Below are positions 28,212 through 38,610 of a stretch of DNA of 64,000 nucleotides, one piece after another. Origin of the DNA: Galbibacter mesophilus (GTDB lineage Bacteria; Bacteroidota; Bacteroidia; Flavobacteriales; Flavobacteriaceae); the NCBI RefSeq assembly GCF_023721415.1, contig NZ_JAMQVC010000001.1, forward strand, positions 496,001 through 560,000, read 5' to 3'. Each line of letters begins with the position of its first letter. Position 1 is the stretch's first letter. The translations under genes and the position numbers were made by a program. Below the pieces are notes generated by a model. The model ran no database searches and was not told the origin of the DNA. It saw nothing but the letters and a program-made list of their open reading frames with translations.

Positions 28212-29702
28212 TTAATAGCCCTCACGTTGTTCTAGATTGGAATTAGCATCTACTTCGACTTGCGGATAAGGAAAATATACTTGATACTGCTGAGTGTTAA
28301 TACCTCTTTGCTGGGCAAACTCCAAAAATTTACCATGGCGAATTAGATCTTCACGCCTTTTTCCTTCTGAGAAAAACTCCCAACCACGTTCGTCAAGGAT
28401 CAAATCCCTAAAAGAGTCCATACTACCTACATCGGCCAGGGTGTAGGGATCTACTCCAGCTCTGTTTCTTACTTCATTGACAAGATTGACAGCCTCTTGT
28501 GTAGGTCCGTTAAGTTCATTCAATGCTTCGGCTCTACACAGTAATATATCTGCATAGCGGATATAGGGCTGATCTGCTCCTGAATTATTGCCCATTTGGT
28601 TATTGTCAAAATATTTGAAGCTTCGGCTATTATCAGGAATGGTGCCCAGATTAACCAAATCACCCGCTGCGTTGACGTAGTCTTCGATTATAGTGGTTTT
28701 ACGGGAATCGTTGGGTTCAAAAGAATCCAAAAAATCATCGCGCACACTAAATTGGGTAGCCCAGTTGGCCATGCCCGCAACCCATTCAAATTCGGGAATA
28801 TTGTCAGACCTTCTGAATCCTGGAGGAAAGACTCCGTTTTGGTAAGTGTTCTGATAAGGAAATTCGTTGACCATCGACCAGGTTACAATAATTTCCTTAT
28901 TAGCGGGATTGTTTTGCGGCTCATTTTCCACAAAAAAAGTAGCACGATAATTGGGAAAGAGTTCGTAGTATCCCAAATCCATAAGCAATTCGGTCGCTTC
29001 AACTACCTTGGCCCATTGTTTGGTGTTCATAAAAAATTTAGTCAAAGTGGCGTAGGCATGGCCTTTAGTAGCCCTACCCACTTGGGGCTGTGCTGCGGGG
29101 TGAACCAAGTCTATCGCAGCCTCCTTCAATTCGGTTTCCACAAAAGTTCTAAATTCTTCTTCCGTGGGCAACCCCAAATCCTTGGGCTGGACTGTTAAAT
29201 CCGAAGTAGTTCTCAACGGTACCGGTCCAAAATACTTGTACATATAAGCGTACTCGAAAGCCCTAATATACCTAGCCTCAGCTATTGCCATTCTCTTGAA
29301 ATCTTCTTCGACATCGGACTGTCCAATGTTGTCCAAAAGGGTATTTGCATTTCGAATAGCTACATACCGACCCTGCCACATCATACCTTGTATCTCTGGA
29401 GAAAAGGGCCCCCAATTAAAATCTATATATGGTTTCATTGCTCTTTCCACTCCGCCAATCCGTACCAGTCCTATATCCGTAGTTACTTCATTAATTAAAA
29501 TCTCGTTGGCGAAGCCCGCAGGACCCAGCCTATTAGCATTATAAGCAGAAAACAACAGTGCTTCCAAGCCCTCTTTATTTTGTAGCGCATTTTCAGGTGC
29601 AAATTCATCCACAGGTGGCAAATCAAGTTCTTGCTCGCAAGAAACCAATGCCAGTAAGGTCAGCATTATAAGTTTTAACGGTTTTATTATTTTAAATTTC
29701 AT
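28212..29702 (-). CDS. SusD/RagB family glycan-binding lipoprotein
   Basis: The 496-residue lipoprotein (lipobox LVSC, Cys near residue 22) has the SusD pattern: AIRNANTLLDNI, AEARYIRAFEYAYMYKYFGPVPLRT, TKGHAYATLTKFFMNTKQWAKVVE (TPR-like helices), then YIRYADILLCRAEALNEL and ILDERGWEFFSEGKRREDLIRHGKF near the C-terminus. SusD lipoproteins cap the SusC pore and bind oligosaccharides outside the cell. It directly follows susC (154 bp) on the same strand, the standard arrangement. Confidence 0.97.
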   Translation of the reverse strand: MKFKIIKPLKLIMLTLLALVSCEQELDLPPVDEFAPENALQNKEGLEALLFSAYNANRLGPAGFANEILINEVTTDIGLVRIGGVERAMKPYIDFNWGPFSPEIQGMMWQGRYVAIRNANTLLDNIGQSDVEEDFKRMAIAEARYIRAFEYAYMYKYFGPVPLRTTSDLTVQPKDLGLPTEEEFRTFVETELKEAAIDLVHPAAQPQVGRATKGHAYATLTKFFMNTKQWAKVVEATELLMDLGYYELFPNYRATFFVENEPQNNPANKEIIVTWSMVNEFPYQNTYQNGVFPPGFRRSDNIPEFEWVAGMANWATQFSVRDDFLDSFEPNDSRKTTIIEDYVNAAGDLVNLGTIPDNSRSFKYFDNNQMGNNSGADQPYIRYADILLCRAEALNELNGPTQEAVNLVNEVRNRAGVDPYTLADVGSMDSFRDLILDERGWEFFSEGKRREDLIRHGKFLEFAQQRGINTQQYQVYFPYPQVEVDANSNLEQREGY

Positions 29703-29856
29703 GTGTCTATCTTTATTGTTTATACTATTTTAATATAATATATTAATTCACGTTGATAAATTGAGTTTCTATGGATTTCATAACATCTCGCTTCAAAAAA
29801 AATAAACCTGATTGATATTGCGATTTTGTTATAGTTCAGACACTCATCTCAATAGT

Positions 29857-32800
29857 TTAAAATTCAATGCTCATCCCCAACAAATAGGTTCGCGGCACGG
29901 GATAGGCATTAAAATCTATCGATGCCGTATTACTACCGCTGGCATTGGCTGCGGGATCTGTACCACTATAATCTGTAATGGTAAATAGGTTCTGGCCTGT
30001 GACATAAATGGACAATCTATTAAAAACTCCAATATCAGAAACTGGAACATCATAGCCCAACCTTACCGATTGTAACCTAAAATAAGAGGCGTCCTCAACC
30101 GTAATCGTGCTTACTAGCGAATTTTGACCGCCTTGAGCCAGCGGATTGACAAAAGAAGGATATTTATTTGAAGGGTTTTCGGGCGTCCATCGGTTCAACA
30201 CGGGTTCTGCAAATCTATTTTGTCTAAAGTTATTGGGGAAATAGGAGTTAGCCAAGTTGTAGTTAAACCGGTCAACCCCTTCAACCCCTTGCATAAACAC
30301 ATCTAGGGTAAAGTTGCTTATCCTAAGGCTACTGGTTAAACCCCATGTAAAATCTGGAATGGGATCCCCAATAATAATGCGGTCCTGATCGTTTATAGTA
30401 CCGTCTCCATTTATGTCTCGATATTTTATATCCCCTGGAACTAAATTGTCATTGGATACGCTAAAATCGTCACCCTCTTGCCAAATACCATCCACGATAT
30501 AGCCATAATAGGAATCCAAAGGATGTCCAGGTTTAATTATTGAAAAATTGGGGACTTGTGGATCTAAGGATCCTCTGATAATATCACCACGCTCACCAAT
30601 ATCTAATACTTCGTTATCGAGGGTGGAGAAGTTCCCAGACAGGGTCCAAGTGACCTTATCTGAACGTACAATATCCCCAACTAGTGATAATTCAAAGCCT
30701 TTGTTTCGAACGCCACCTAAATTTTGTACCTGCCCGGCAAAGCCTGTGTTTAAAGGCTGGGGGATGTTAACCAAAAGATCGGTTGTTTCCTTATTGAAAT
30801 AGTCAAAAGAACCCGACAATCTATTTTGGAAAAATGCGAAATCAAATCCTATATCATATTGTACGGCTTTTTCCCAAGTTAAGTCAGGGTTTGCCAACCG
30901 AGATGGAAAAATACTACTATAGAATGCATTTCCAAACAGTACCTGATTGCCTGTTGAAAAAGTTTGAAAGGCCAAGGCATTACCAATATTTGCATTTCCA
31001 GTTGATCCAATACTGATACGCGGTTTCAGCTCGGTAATCCAATCCGCTCCTCGCATGAATTCTTCGTTTTGCATCTTCCAAGCTATTGCTCCCGATGGGA
31101 AGTAGGCAAATTTATTGTTTTCACCAAACCTTGAAGAGCCATCTGCTCGTATGGATGCCGTAAAAAGGTACTTATCTAACAAAGAATAATTGGCTCTTGC
31201 CAAATAGGATAAGAACTTGGCTTGCGTACGCCCACTAGCCAGGTTGTTTAACAAAGGATCTCCTGATCCCAAAGCGTCGGTTTCTAAATCGGGTAAGGCA
31301 AAGCCCCGTGCATTACCACTAAAAGTCTTTGATTGAAAATACTCGTAGGTAGCACCCAATACAGCATTTAAATTGCTTTTTCCAAAACTCTTATTAAAAT
31401 TTAGAGTTCCCTCTACGGAAACATAATCCGTACGGCCAGTCTGGATACTACCAATTCCTCCACTTCCAGCGCCTGCCAAGGTAAACGGCTGTATAAAAAC
31501 GTCTCTACGAACCGACTGGGTATCTCCTCCAATCTGTACTTTTGCCGACAATTCTGGTATAAAATAATATTCCAAAAAGGTATTACCAAAGAAACGAAAT
31601 GTTTCAGCAAATGCACTTTCACCATCCATAAGAGACAGTGGGTTATCTCCGGTAAAAAATTGAGAACGTTGATAATCACCGTTCTCATCGTAAGGAGAAA
31701 TCGTAGGATCATAGTTAATGGCCGTATAAATAACACCACCATTTTCATTAATACCCGTACCTGTTGAAGCAAAATCGTCGTTGATAAAAGAAGCATTAAA
31801 GTTTACCCCAAAATTTACCTTTTCTTGATCGTTATAATTTAGATTGACACGTGTATTGAAACGCTTTGTACCAGACCCCTCTATGAGCCCCTCTTGATCG
31901 AAATAGTTTAAAGAAGTAAAATAAGTTAGGTTATTTCCTCCACCGGAGAAAGACATGTTATGGTTTTGCACGGGTGCTGTTCTATATATTAAGTCTTGCC
32001 AGTCGGTACCACCATCTTCTATTTCATTTATAACCTGAGATGGGTCTCCCCCTCCCAGATCAATGATTGCATTGAGTGCATCGCGATATTCTATTGGGGT
32101 AAGAACATCTGCTGGTTCAGATACTTCTTGGAAACCATAGTAATAATCGTATGCAACCTTAAGTTTCCCTTGTTTTCCTTTCTTAGTGGTTATAAGAACC
32201 ACTCCATTTGATCCCCTTGATCCATAAATTGCCGTCGCAGAAGCATCCTTTAGCACTTCTATCGATTTGACGTCTGCTGGATTTAAAGAGTTCAAAGGAT
32301 TTCGGGGGTTTTGGTTTCCTGTAAAACCGATACCACCAGTTCCAGCTACACTTGCGTTGTTGACTATTACACCATCAATTACATACAGGGGTTCTGTACC
32401 TGCCTGAATGGATCCAGCACCACGAATACTGACACTAAGTCCTCCTCCTGGTTCATTACTCTTTTGTGTAATTTGAACACCTGCGACCCTCCCCTGCAAG
32501 GCCTGTTCAACAGAGGCGTTGTTACCTGGATTCATATCATCAGCATCCACTGAAGCCACCGCACCGGTCAAATCACTTTTCCTTACCGTACCATAGCCGA
32601 TTACGACTACCTCATCTAGGGCTTGAGCATCTTCTACCAATGCCACGTTAATAGTGGTTCGACCGTCTATTCTTACATTCTGAATTTCGTAACCGACGTA
32701 GCTAAATGTAAGTACGGCATCCTCTGGGACATTGCTCAAATTGTAATTGCCATCGAAATCTGTTTGGGTACCATTTGTTGACCCCTGGACAACAACGCTC

Positions 32801-32943
32801 GCGCCGGGCAATGGAGTATTGCCGTCAGCTGTGGTAACTGTTCCAGAGACAGATTGTGCCACAACACTGGCATAAAACAATAACAGAAATATCAATACAG
32901 CCATCCGTTTGGGAATCTGTATGTTTCGCTTGGTTTCATTCAT
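29857..32943 (-). CDS. SusC/RagA family TonB-dependent outer-membrane transporter
   Basis: The 1028-residue protein has a signal peptide, an N-terminal CarboxypepD_reg-like domain (VSGTVTTADGNTPLPGASVVVQGSTNGTQTDFDGNYNL) and a TonB box region (ALDEVVVIGYG). The plug carries SVEQALQGRVAGVQI...SIRGAGSIQAGTEPLYVIDGV and VLKDASATAIYGSRGSNGVVLITTKKG. A 22-strand beta barrel follows, ending in YLLGMSIEF with a terminal Phe. It imports oligosaccharides using TonB energy and pairs with the SusD protein just downstream. Confidence 0.98.
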   Translation of the reverse strand: MNETKRNIQIPKRMAVLIFLLLFYASVVAQSVSGTVTTADGNTPLPGASVVVQGSTNGTQTDFDGNYNLSNVPEDAVLTFSYVGYEIQNVRIDGRTTINVALVEDAQALDEVVVIGYGTVRKSDLTGAVASVDADDMNPGNNASVEQALQGRVAGVQITQKSNEPGGGLSVSIRGAGSIQAGTEPLYVIDGVIVNNASVAGTGGIGFTGNQNPRNPLNSLNPADVKSIEVLKDASATAIYGSRGSNGVVLITTKKGKQGKLKVAYDYYYGFQEVSEPADVLTPIEYRDALNAIIDLGGGDPSQVINEIEDGGTDWQDLIYRTAPVQNHNMSFSGGGNNLTYFTSLNYFDQEGLIEGSGTKRFNTRVNLNYNDQEKVNFGVNFNASFINDDFASTGTGINENGGVIYTAINYDPTISPYDENGDYQRSQFFTGDNPLSLMDGESAFAETFRFFGNTFLEYYFIPELSAKVQIGGDTQSVRRDVFIQPFTLAGAGSGGIGSIQTGRTDYVSVEGTLNFNKSFGKSNLNAVLGATYEYFQSKTFSGNARGFALPDLETDALGSGDPLLNNLASGRTQAKFLSYLARANYSLLDKYLFTASIRADGSSRFGENNKFAYFPSGAIAWKMQNEEFMRGADWITELKPRISIGSTGNANIGNALAFQTFSTGNQVLFGNAFYSSIFPSRLANPDLTWEKAVQYDIGFDFAFFQNRLSGSFDYFNKETTDLLVNIPQPLNTGFAGQVQNLGGVRNKGFELSLVGDIVRSDKVTWTLSGNFSTLDNEVLDIGERGDIIRGSLDPQVPNFSIIKPGHPLDSYYGYIVDGIWQEGDDFSVSNDNLVPGDIKYRDINGDGTINDQDRIIIGDPIPDFTWGLTSSLRISNFTLDVFMQGVEGVDRFNYNLANSYFPNNFRQNRFAEPVLNRWTPENPSNKYPSFVNPLAQGGQNSLVSTITVEDASYFRLQSVRLGYDVPVSDIGVFNRLSIYVTGQNLFTITDYSGTDPAANASGSNTASIDFNAYPVPRTYLLGMSIEF

Positions 32944-33933
32944 AATTTTGATGTTTGATTGTTAGTATAGTTTATTTGTTGTAATGCCTACTTCCCATTT
33001 TCCATGGTCAAGCCTTGTGATTTCTTACTTTTAATTGATGTCCTTTTATTTCACTTATAGTGATAAACATGCATAAAACTCTTGAACAAATGTTATTACA
33101 AATAGATTTAAAAAAATTGTTAAGAATCTTGTTCAAATAAGTAAATTGACACAATAAAATTCTATTTTATACCATATTCACAATTTTAAACCATTAATAT
33201 TGCATAAATAATATTACAATCTTAATGTTTTATTAACATGAGAAACTGTAAATATGTATTATTTGCCAGCATTATTGTTGATAAATGCAATTTTTCTACG
33301 AACTCATTTAATCTTTCTGGATTTGTCCAAAAGTTTAGAATTTCAAATGTAGTTCCAACATAAATTAGCTACATAGTGCAATTGTAATAGCATGAAAATC
33401 TAAAAAGCGAGTGGAAAAATTAAGCTTTAAATAAGTGTTCTTTTTTAAATCTTATTTTAACATGTTTTAATTCCTTTTTCACCCTTCTATATCGCGCAGA
33501 ATCTCGCTAAAATTCATATAGATGTAAGTAACTTTTACGGGGATTTATCTTGAATTCATTGTGGGAATTGAGAATTAGTACTTTGAGACACAATTGTCTT
33601 TTATTTGAGAATTTTGCCCTTCAGTAAATAATAAGTGTGTAACTCTGCAAATTATAATAGAAGATGAATTCAAAATTTTTACGCGACGTCGACATAATTT
33701 TAGAAACAATTTAAGTTTTTGTATATACCCTGCAAAACACTATTTGAAGAAACCGGTTAGGATTTAAACATATATATTTATGAAGATTACTAGCGCTTTA
33801 AAAACTAGGCTTTATTGAAAGAAGGCTACAGAATTTTAAAATCCTAAAAAACCTGACTCATCTAATTTCTCAAGGCTATACCAAATCTATAATGAATGCT
33901 ACCACATATTCTAAAGATCAATATTGGGCCTCA
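32944..33933. other. Long non-coding region upstream of susC
   Basis: A 990-bp, very AT-rich region without a credible gene. It must hold the susCD promoter. One exact minus-strand -7 box (TACATTTG) lies at 33344-33351, which would give a leader of about 400 nt, but without a matching -33 box. Such regions often carry the binding site of the hybrid two-component regulator; no direct-repeat operator could be defined by eye. Confidence 0.4.
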
Positions 33934-35121
33934 TTAATGAATAGTAGTATTTGTGAACTTATACACACAAATAGAGTTATAGGTTTCGCCTGGCTCTAAT
34001 AAAGTATTTGGAAAGTTGGAATGATTAGGTGAATCGGGAAAATGTTGTGTTTCTAAACAGAATGCACCTCTGAAAGTATACGGTTTTCCACTTTTGCCCA
34101 CTGCCTCGCCATTCAAAAAGTTTCCTCCGTAAAATTGCAACCCTGGCTCATTGGTAAAAACTTCCATTACCCTGCCGCTTTCAGGTTCAATAACTCTTGC
34201 AGCCAGTGTCAATCCGCTATCACTCTTTGGCGTGTCGTTGAGCACAAAATTATGGTCGTATCCCATTCCAAAGATTAATTGTTGGTTTTCTGTTTCCAAA
34301 TCTTGACCGATTGGTTTTGGTTGGCTAAAATCAAAAGGAGTCCCCTCTACACTTCGCATTTCACCTGTAGGAATCAAGCCTTTGTCCACAGGAGTAAACT
34401 GATTTGCGTTAATCATTAAAATATGTTCATTAATTGTACCGTTGCCCTCTCCTCTTAAATTGAAAAATGAGTGATGCGTTAAATTTACAGGTGTGCTTCT
34501 ATCCGTTGTAGCTTCATAAGTTATTCTCAATTCATTTTCATCAGTAAGAATGTAGTTTACTTTAACATTGAGATTACCGGGGTAACCTTCTTCCATATGG
34601 GGGGAAATACGATGGAACTCAATTTCATTTTCTGAAATTTGGTCGGCTTCCCAAACCACTTCATTAAAACCCTTAACACCCCCATGCAAATGATTGCTAT
34701 TGTTATTTGTTGCCAATTGATACGCTTGCCCTTGGATAGTAAATTTACCTTTGGCTATCCTGTTTCCATACCTTCCAATTGTAGCTCCAAAATATTTCTC
34801 ATTGGCATTTTGGTACATTTTTAATGAGTTAAAACCTAAAACCACGTCTTCCATCCTTCCCTCATTGTCGGGAACATAAAGTGATATTAGTCGTTGACCA
34901 TAATTGGTAAAAGTAGCTTCAACTTTATTCTTATTCCTAAGCCTGTAGAAATTTACCGACTTTCCGTCTACATTACCCACGAAGGAAGCACTATCTACAT
35001 GGGCCACTGTTTTAACTTTATCGTTTACACTGCTTATTCTTGCTTGTTTTTTTTCCTTACAACCAAGATTGACGATTATAGCTATCGCAAAAAGCACAAT
35101 TATCACATTTCTTATCTTCAT
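33934..35121 (-). CDS. Aldose 1-epimerase (mutarotase), lipoprotein
   Basis: The 395-residue protein has a lipobox (IVNLGC) and then the mutarotase fold: NYGQRLISLYVPD, GATIGRYGNRIAKGKFTIQGQAYQLATNNNSNHLHGG, the catalytic His in LTHHSFFNL, GYDHNFVL and GLQFYGGNFLNG with the catalytic Glu near the C-terminus (FCLETQHFPDSPNHSNFP). It interconverts alpha and beta anomers of aldoses such as galactose or glucose. Its position next to susCD suggests it acts on sugars released by this locus. A lipoprotein signal places it outside the cytoplasm, as for other Bacteroidota GalM-like proteins. Confidence 0.95.
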   Translation of the reverse strand: MKIRNVIIVLFAIAIIVNLGCKEKKQARISSVNDKVKTVAHVDSASFVGNVDGKSVNFYRLRNKNKVEATFTNYGQRLISLYVPDNEGRMEDVVLGFNSLKMYQNANEKYFGATIGRYGNRIAKGKFTIQGQAYQLATNNNSNHLHGGVKGFNEVVWEADQISENEIEFHRISPHMEEGYPGNLNVKVNYILTDENELRITYEATTDRSTPVNLTHHSFFNLRGEGNGTINEHILMINANQFTPVDKGLIPTGEMRSVEGTPFDFSQPKPIGQDLETENQQLIFGMGYDHNFVLNDTPKSDSGLTLAARVIEPESGRVMEVFTNEPGLQFYGGNFLNGEAVGKSGKPYTFRGAFCLETQHFPDSPNHSNFPNTLLEPGETYNSICVYKFTNTTIH

Positions 35122-35770
35122 AGTATGATTATATTATATTATCCTTTCAATTTTCGTAAAACGACAGCAATTAATAAGCAATAATATTCAAAATAATAGC
35201 AATATTATTCAATCCCTAATCTTTCATCAATAATCATCCAAGTCTCGATACTATAATTCTCATTTCAGAAGAAAACTAAAGAAAGATTACAAAAACAAAA
35301 AAAATAAAAACCCTACAACAACAATTGTAGAAAATACAGCATTCCGCCTTAAAGGTTATAGATATTAAAAAGAATTTTAATTCGGCATACCCCCTAAAAA
35401 CTTATGCTACTAATCAATATTGATTCCTAATCTCACAGAAACACAAAATTTCAACGAGGTATAAGTGATATATAAAAATGGATAGTTGCCGATTGTATAG
35501 TCCTTTTGAAAATTTATTGATTGAAAAGCAAAGAGGCAAAAACAGCTAATGAACAAATTAGACAAGAAATTTTATTTACAGGAAATTCGTATAGAAAATA
35601 CGCACTTTCATCTAAAAAGTAAACAAGCATAAAATTTTGGACATTTTTCTTCCTACGTAAATAATTGTTTCAGTAAACATTAGATTTAAAAAGTTAATAT
35701 GCAAATTATTGAACTAGCCCAATCAAAAAACAACCAAATAAATCTTTTGGGCAATTATAAACTTTAACTT
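35122..35770. other. Divergent non-coding region
   Basis: A 649-bp AT-rich region between the divergently transcribed epimerase and GH43-like genes. It must contain both promoters; no exact TAnnTTTG box could be assigned. No credible coding frame and no clear repeat were seen. Confidence 0.4.
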
Positions 35771-36745
35771 ATGAAGAATATTAACGCGTACATTAAATCG
35801 GTAAATATTAGCTTGGTAGTTACCCTACTAGTTTTTTTAATCTCAAGTTGCAATGCACAAGAAGAAGAAATAGGTGGATACCTCTTTGCCCATATGACCA
35901 AACAAGATTACGGAGGCCTCTACTATTCTATTAGCAAAGACGGGGTAAAGTGGAAAGCTTTAAATGAAGGTAATAGAATAGATAGTCTTTATAGGGGCCA
36001 CCCTGATATTGCTCAAGGACGAAACGGTAACTATTACATGATTGGTTTTAAGGGGGAGTCTGAAAAACCTGTATTATGGCAATCAAATGGACTTTTATCA
36101 TGGAATATTTCAAAAAACATCCCGGAAGAAGTATTTCTTGATACACCTGGATATTTAGCAAATCCTGGTTGGCTTGGTGCCCCTAAGATGTTTTTCGATA
36201 AAGCTTCCGATCAATATATTATATGCTGGCACGCTCAAAAAGAGGGAACTAGTGGAAGGGAAAGATGGACCAGCATGCGCACATTCTACGCTTTAAGCAA
36301 AGACTTAGAAACTTTTTCTAAACCAGCAAGGTTATTTGATTTTGACACTGAAGCTGACCGGGAAATGGCAACGATTGATGTGATTATTCGTAAAAATGAT
36401 GATGGTTATTTTGCCGTTATTAAAGATGAACGTTGGCCTGATGAATGTGAGACCGGAAAAACCATTCGGCTTTCTTATTCTAAAAATTTAACCGGTCCAT
36501 ATAGTAATCCAACTTCACCAATTACTCCTTCTTGGTTTGAAGCGCCAGCGATTGTTCCAGGGACAAATGACGCTAAATGGTATCTTTTCGCAGAACAATA
36601 TCCCAATAGATATAATCTTTTTAAATCAGACTCTTTAAAAGGAAAATGGCAAAAACCCATCGATATAAAAATGGACGGTGTTCGGCATGGTTGTGTAATT
36701 GTTCTAAACGAAAATCAATACAATAAGCTTTTATCAAAATTTTAA
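35771..36745 (+). CDS. GH43-like beta-propeller lipoprotein
   Basis: The 324-residue lipoprotein (lipobox ISSC near residue 27) has a five-bladed-propeller pattern: GGYLFAHMTKQDYGGLYYSISKDGVKWKALNEG, GHPDIAQGRNGNYYMIGF, LGAPKMFFDKASDQYIICWHA, MATIDVIIRKNDDGYFAVIKDE, WFEAPAIVPGTNDAKWYLFAEQY. The Asp in HPDIA, Asp in MATIDV and Glu in WFEAPAI are at the spacing expected for GH43-type catalytic acids. Probably an exo-acting glycosidase of the locus. The following sulfatase is on the same strand 121 bp downstream. The exact family is uncertain. Confidence 0.78.
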   Translation: MKNINAYIKSVNISLVVTLLVFLISSCNAQEEEIGGYLFAHMTKQDYGGLYYSISKDGVKWKALNEGNRIDSLYRGHPDIAQGRNGNYYMIGFKGESEKPVLWQSNGLLSWNISKNIPEEVFLDTPGYLANPGWLGAPKMFFDKASDQYIICWHAQKEGTSGRERWTSMRTFYALSKDLETFSKPARLFDFDTEADREMATIDVIIRKNDDGYFAVIKDERWPDECETGKTIRLSYSKNLTGPYSNPTSPITPSWFEAPAIVPGTNDAKWYLFAEQYPNRYNLFKSDSLKGKWQKPIDIKMDGVRHGCVIVLNENQYNKLLSKF

Positions 36746-36866
36746 TGGGTGTACGGTTTAAATTTCAAAATTGGTTTTGGATTTAAAACATCGAGAGTTT
36801 ATTTTAAAAATTGCTAAACCGTATTTAAGACTTTAAAGTATCGTAATCTGTTTAAAATTCACTTTA

Positions 36867-38288
36867 ATGAACAACTGGACTTTTCAATTGGTACAACTTC
36901 CATTCTCGTTAGGGCTTGCATTTTGCTCTATTCTATCTTCCAATTTTGTAAAAGCACAAATTAAGAAAGATCAAAAACCCAACATCATTGTTATTGTTGC
37001 TGATGATTTGGGTTACGGTGATGTGGGTTTTCAAGGAAGTGCAATCCCTACCCCCAACATAGATGAAATCGCCAAAAACGGATACATACTTAACCGATTT
37101 TATGCTGCCCCGGTGTGCTCCCCAACGCGTGCTGGCTTTATGACGGGAAACTATCCTATACGTTTTGGCATGATGCGGGCAGTAGTGCCTCCCAATAGGC
37201 TTTATGGACTTCCCAAAGAGCAGATAACACTTCCGGAAGCTCTTAAGGTGGAAGGGTATGCCCATCGAGCAATTATAGGAAAATGGCATTTGGGTAGCCG
37301 TAGAAAGAAATGGCTACCTCTTAATCACGGATATACTCACAGCGTAGTTTGCTACAATGGTGCCGTGGATTATTTTACACAACAAAGGGAGGGAGAACGT
37401 GACTGGCATAAAAATGAGAAGCCAAATCCAGACCAAGGTTATACAACTGACCTCATCGAAAAGGCAAGCTTGGATTTCCTTGATCAGGTACCCCATAATG
37501 AACCTTTTCTTCTCTACGTTCCATTTACCGCACCACATTCCCCTTTCCAGGCCAAGATCCAAGATTCGGTGACTTCATTCCACAATGAAACACCCGACCG
37601 AAAGGCTTATGCCGCAATGACCCATGGCATGGACAAAAGTATCGGTGAAATAGTAAAAAAATTGAAACAAACTAATAGATACAAAAATACGATCATACTT
37701 TTTTTCAGTGACAACGGTGGTCTTAAGAATCTTGCCGATAATGGTGAACTCCGTGGAGGAAAATTTGATGTTTACGAGGGAGGTATAAGGACAGTGGCCG
37801 CCATTCAATGGATAGATGGGATACAAAAGAAATCTGTTGCTCTAGACCAACCGATATCTTATGTGGATGTTTTTCCTACTTTGCTCGGTTTGATAGGCAG
37901 TACTAAAAAGTATGAAAAAGATGGTCGTAATCTGGCACCTGCCATACTACGAGATTCAATCATGGATAACGAAGTTTTTACCTATTTCGATCAAACCAAA
38001 CAGAAAGAGGAACGTTTGGCATTAATACATAATGATTGGAAATATATCGAAATACGGAATGCACCAGACAACGATGAACAATTTTCATCTTCTTTTCTGT
38101 ATAACCTTAAAGATGATATTGATGAAACCAAAGATATAAAAAAGGACTACCCTGAAATCCACAATCATCTCAAGCAACGGCTAGAGAATTATTATTCTTT
38201 AAAACAAAAGGATCAGATATCTAGATATGCGGATTCTATTCATTTTTACGAAAACACTAAAATTCCGCTATGGCAGCCTGAAAACTGA
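36867..38288 (+). CDS. Arylsulfatase-like sulfatase (S1 family)
   Basis: The 473-residue exported sulfatase has a signal peptide ending near VKAQ (residue 31), then NIIVIVADDLGYGDVGFQGS with the metal-binding DD. The active-site motif CSPTR (Cys84, precursor of formylglycine) is in APVCSPTRAGFMTGNYPIRFG, with GKWHLG and FFSDNGG supplying further active-site residues. It removes sulfate esters from the glycan. It most resembles arylsulfatase A/B-type S1 enzymes; the subfamily is not certain. It probably shares a transcript with the upstream GH43-like gene. Confidence 0.92.
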   Translation: MNNWTFQLVQLPFSLGLAFCSILSSNFVKAQIKKDQKPNIIVIVADDLGYGDVGFQGSAIPTPNIDEIAKNGYILNRFYAAPVCSPTRAGFMTGNYPIRFGMMRAVVPPNRLYGLPKEQITLPEALKVEGYAHRAIIGKWHLGSRRKKWLPLNHGYTHSVVCYNGAVDYFTQQREGERDWHKNEKPNPDQGYTTDLIEKASLDFLDQVPHNEPFLLYVPFTAPHSPFQAKIQDSVTSFHNETPDRKAYAAMTHGMDKSIGEIVKKLKQTNRYKNTIILFFSDNGGLKNLADNGELRGGKFDVYEGGIRTVAAIQWIDGIQKKSVALDQPISYVDVFPTLLGLIGSTKKYEKDGRNLAPAILRDSIMDNEVFTYFDQTKQKEERLALIHNDWKYIEIRNAPDNDEQFSSSFLYNLKDDIDETKDIKKDYPEIHNHLKQRLENYYSLKQKDQISRYADSIHFYENTKIPLWQPEN

Positions 38289-38445
38289 AAACAACTTAAT
38301 CCCAAAAATTGTTTATTTTTTGGTTTAATAGTGGTATTTGTGAGTTTATACTTCAATTATCTGTATAGCAAAAAAATACGGTTTTATATACATACAGAAG
38401 AATATCTAAGCAGTTACTATATTTCCAGGTAAGGTTAAAAAGAAA

Positions 38446-38548
38446 CCGTCTCAAAACTAATTGAAACGGCTTTTATGTCTTTTTTTCGCATCCCTATCCG
38501 TGAACGGTTTTCCAATACTCAATTCTCAAGAAGGTTGTTTGAGTATTG
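38446..38548. terminator. Pair of hairpins, probable bidirectional terminator
   Basis: In the 322-bp gap between convergent genes, CCGTCTCAA (38446-38454) pairs with TTGAAACGG (38461-38469, one G-U pair) and is followed by T-runs on both strands. A second hairpin, CAATACTCAA/TTGAGTATTG (38513-38548), lies just downstream. They would separate the upstream sulfatase and the downstream glycosidase transcripts. Confidence 0.65.
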
Positions 38549-38610
38549 AGATACATTCTTTTTACTTATGTAGATTATAAGACCGTCTCTAATCATACTA
38601 AAATAAGCGC

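Noticed and set aside
38441-38595. Small transposon-like element bounded by CCGTCTC copies
   Set aside because: The two CCGTCTC copies are in direct, not inverted, orientation, and the hairpins are better explained as terminators.
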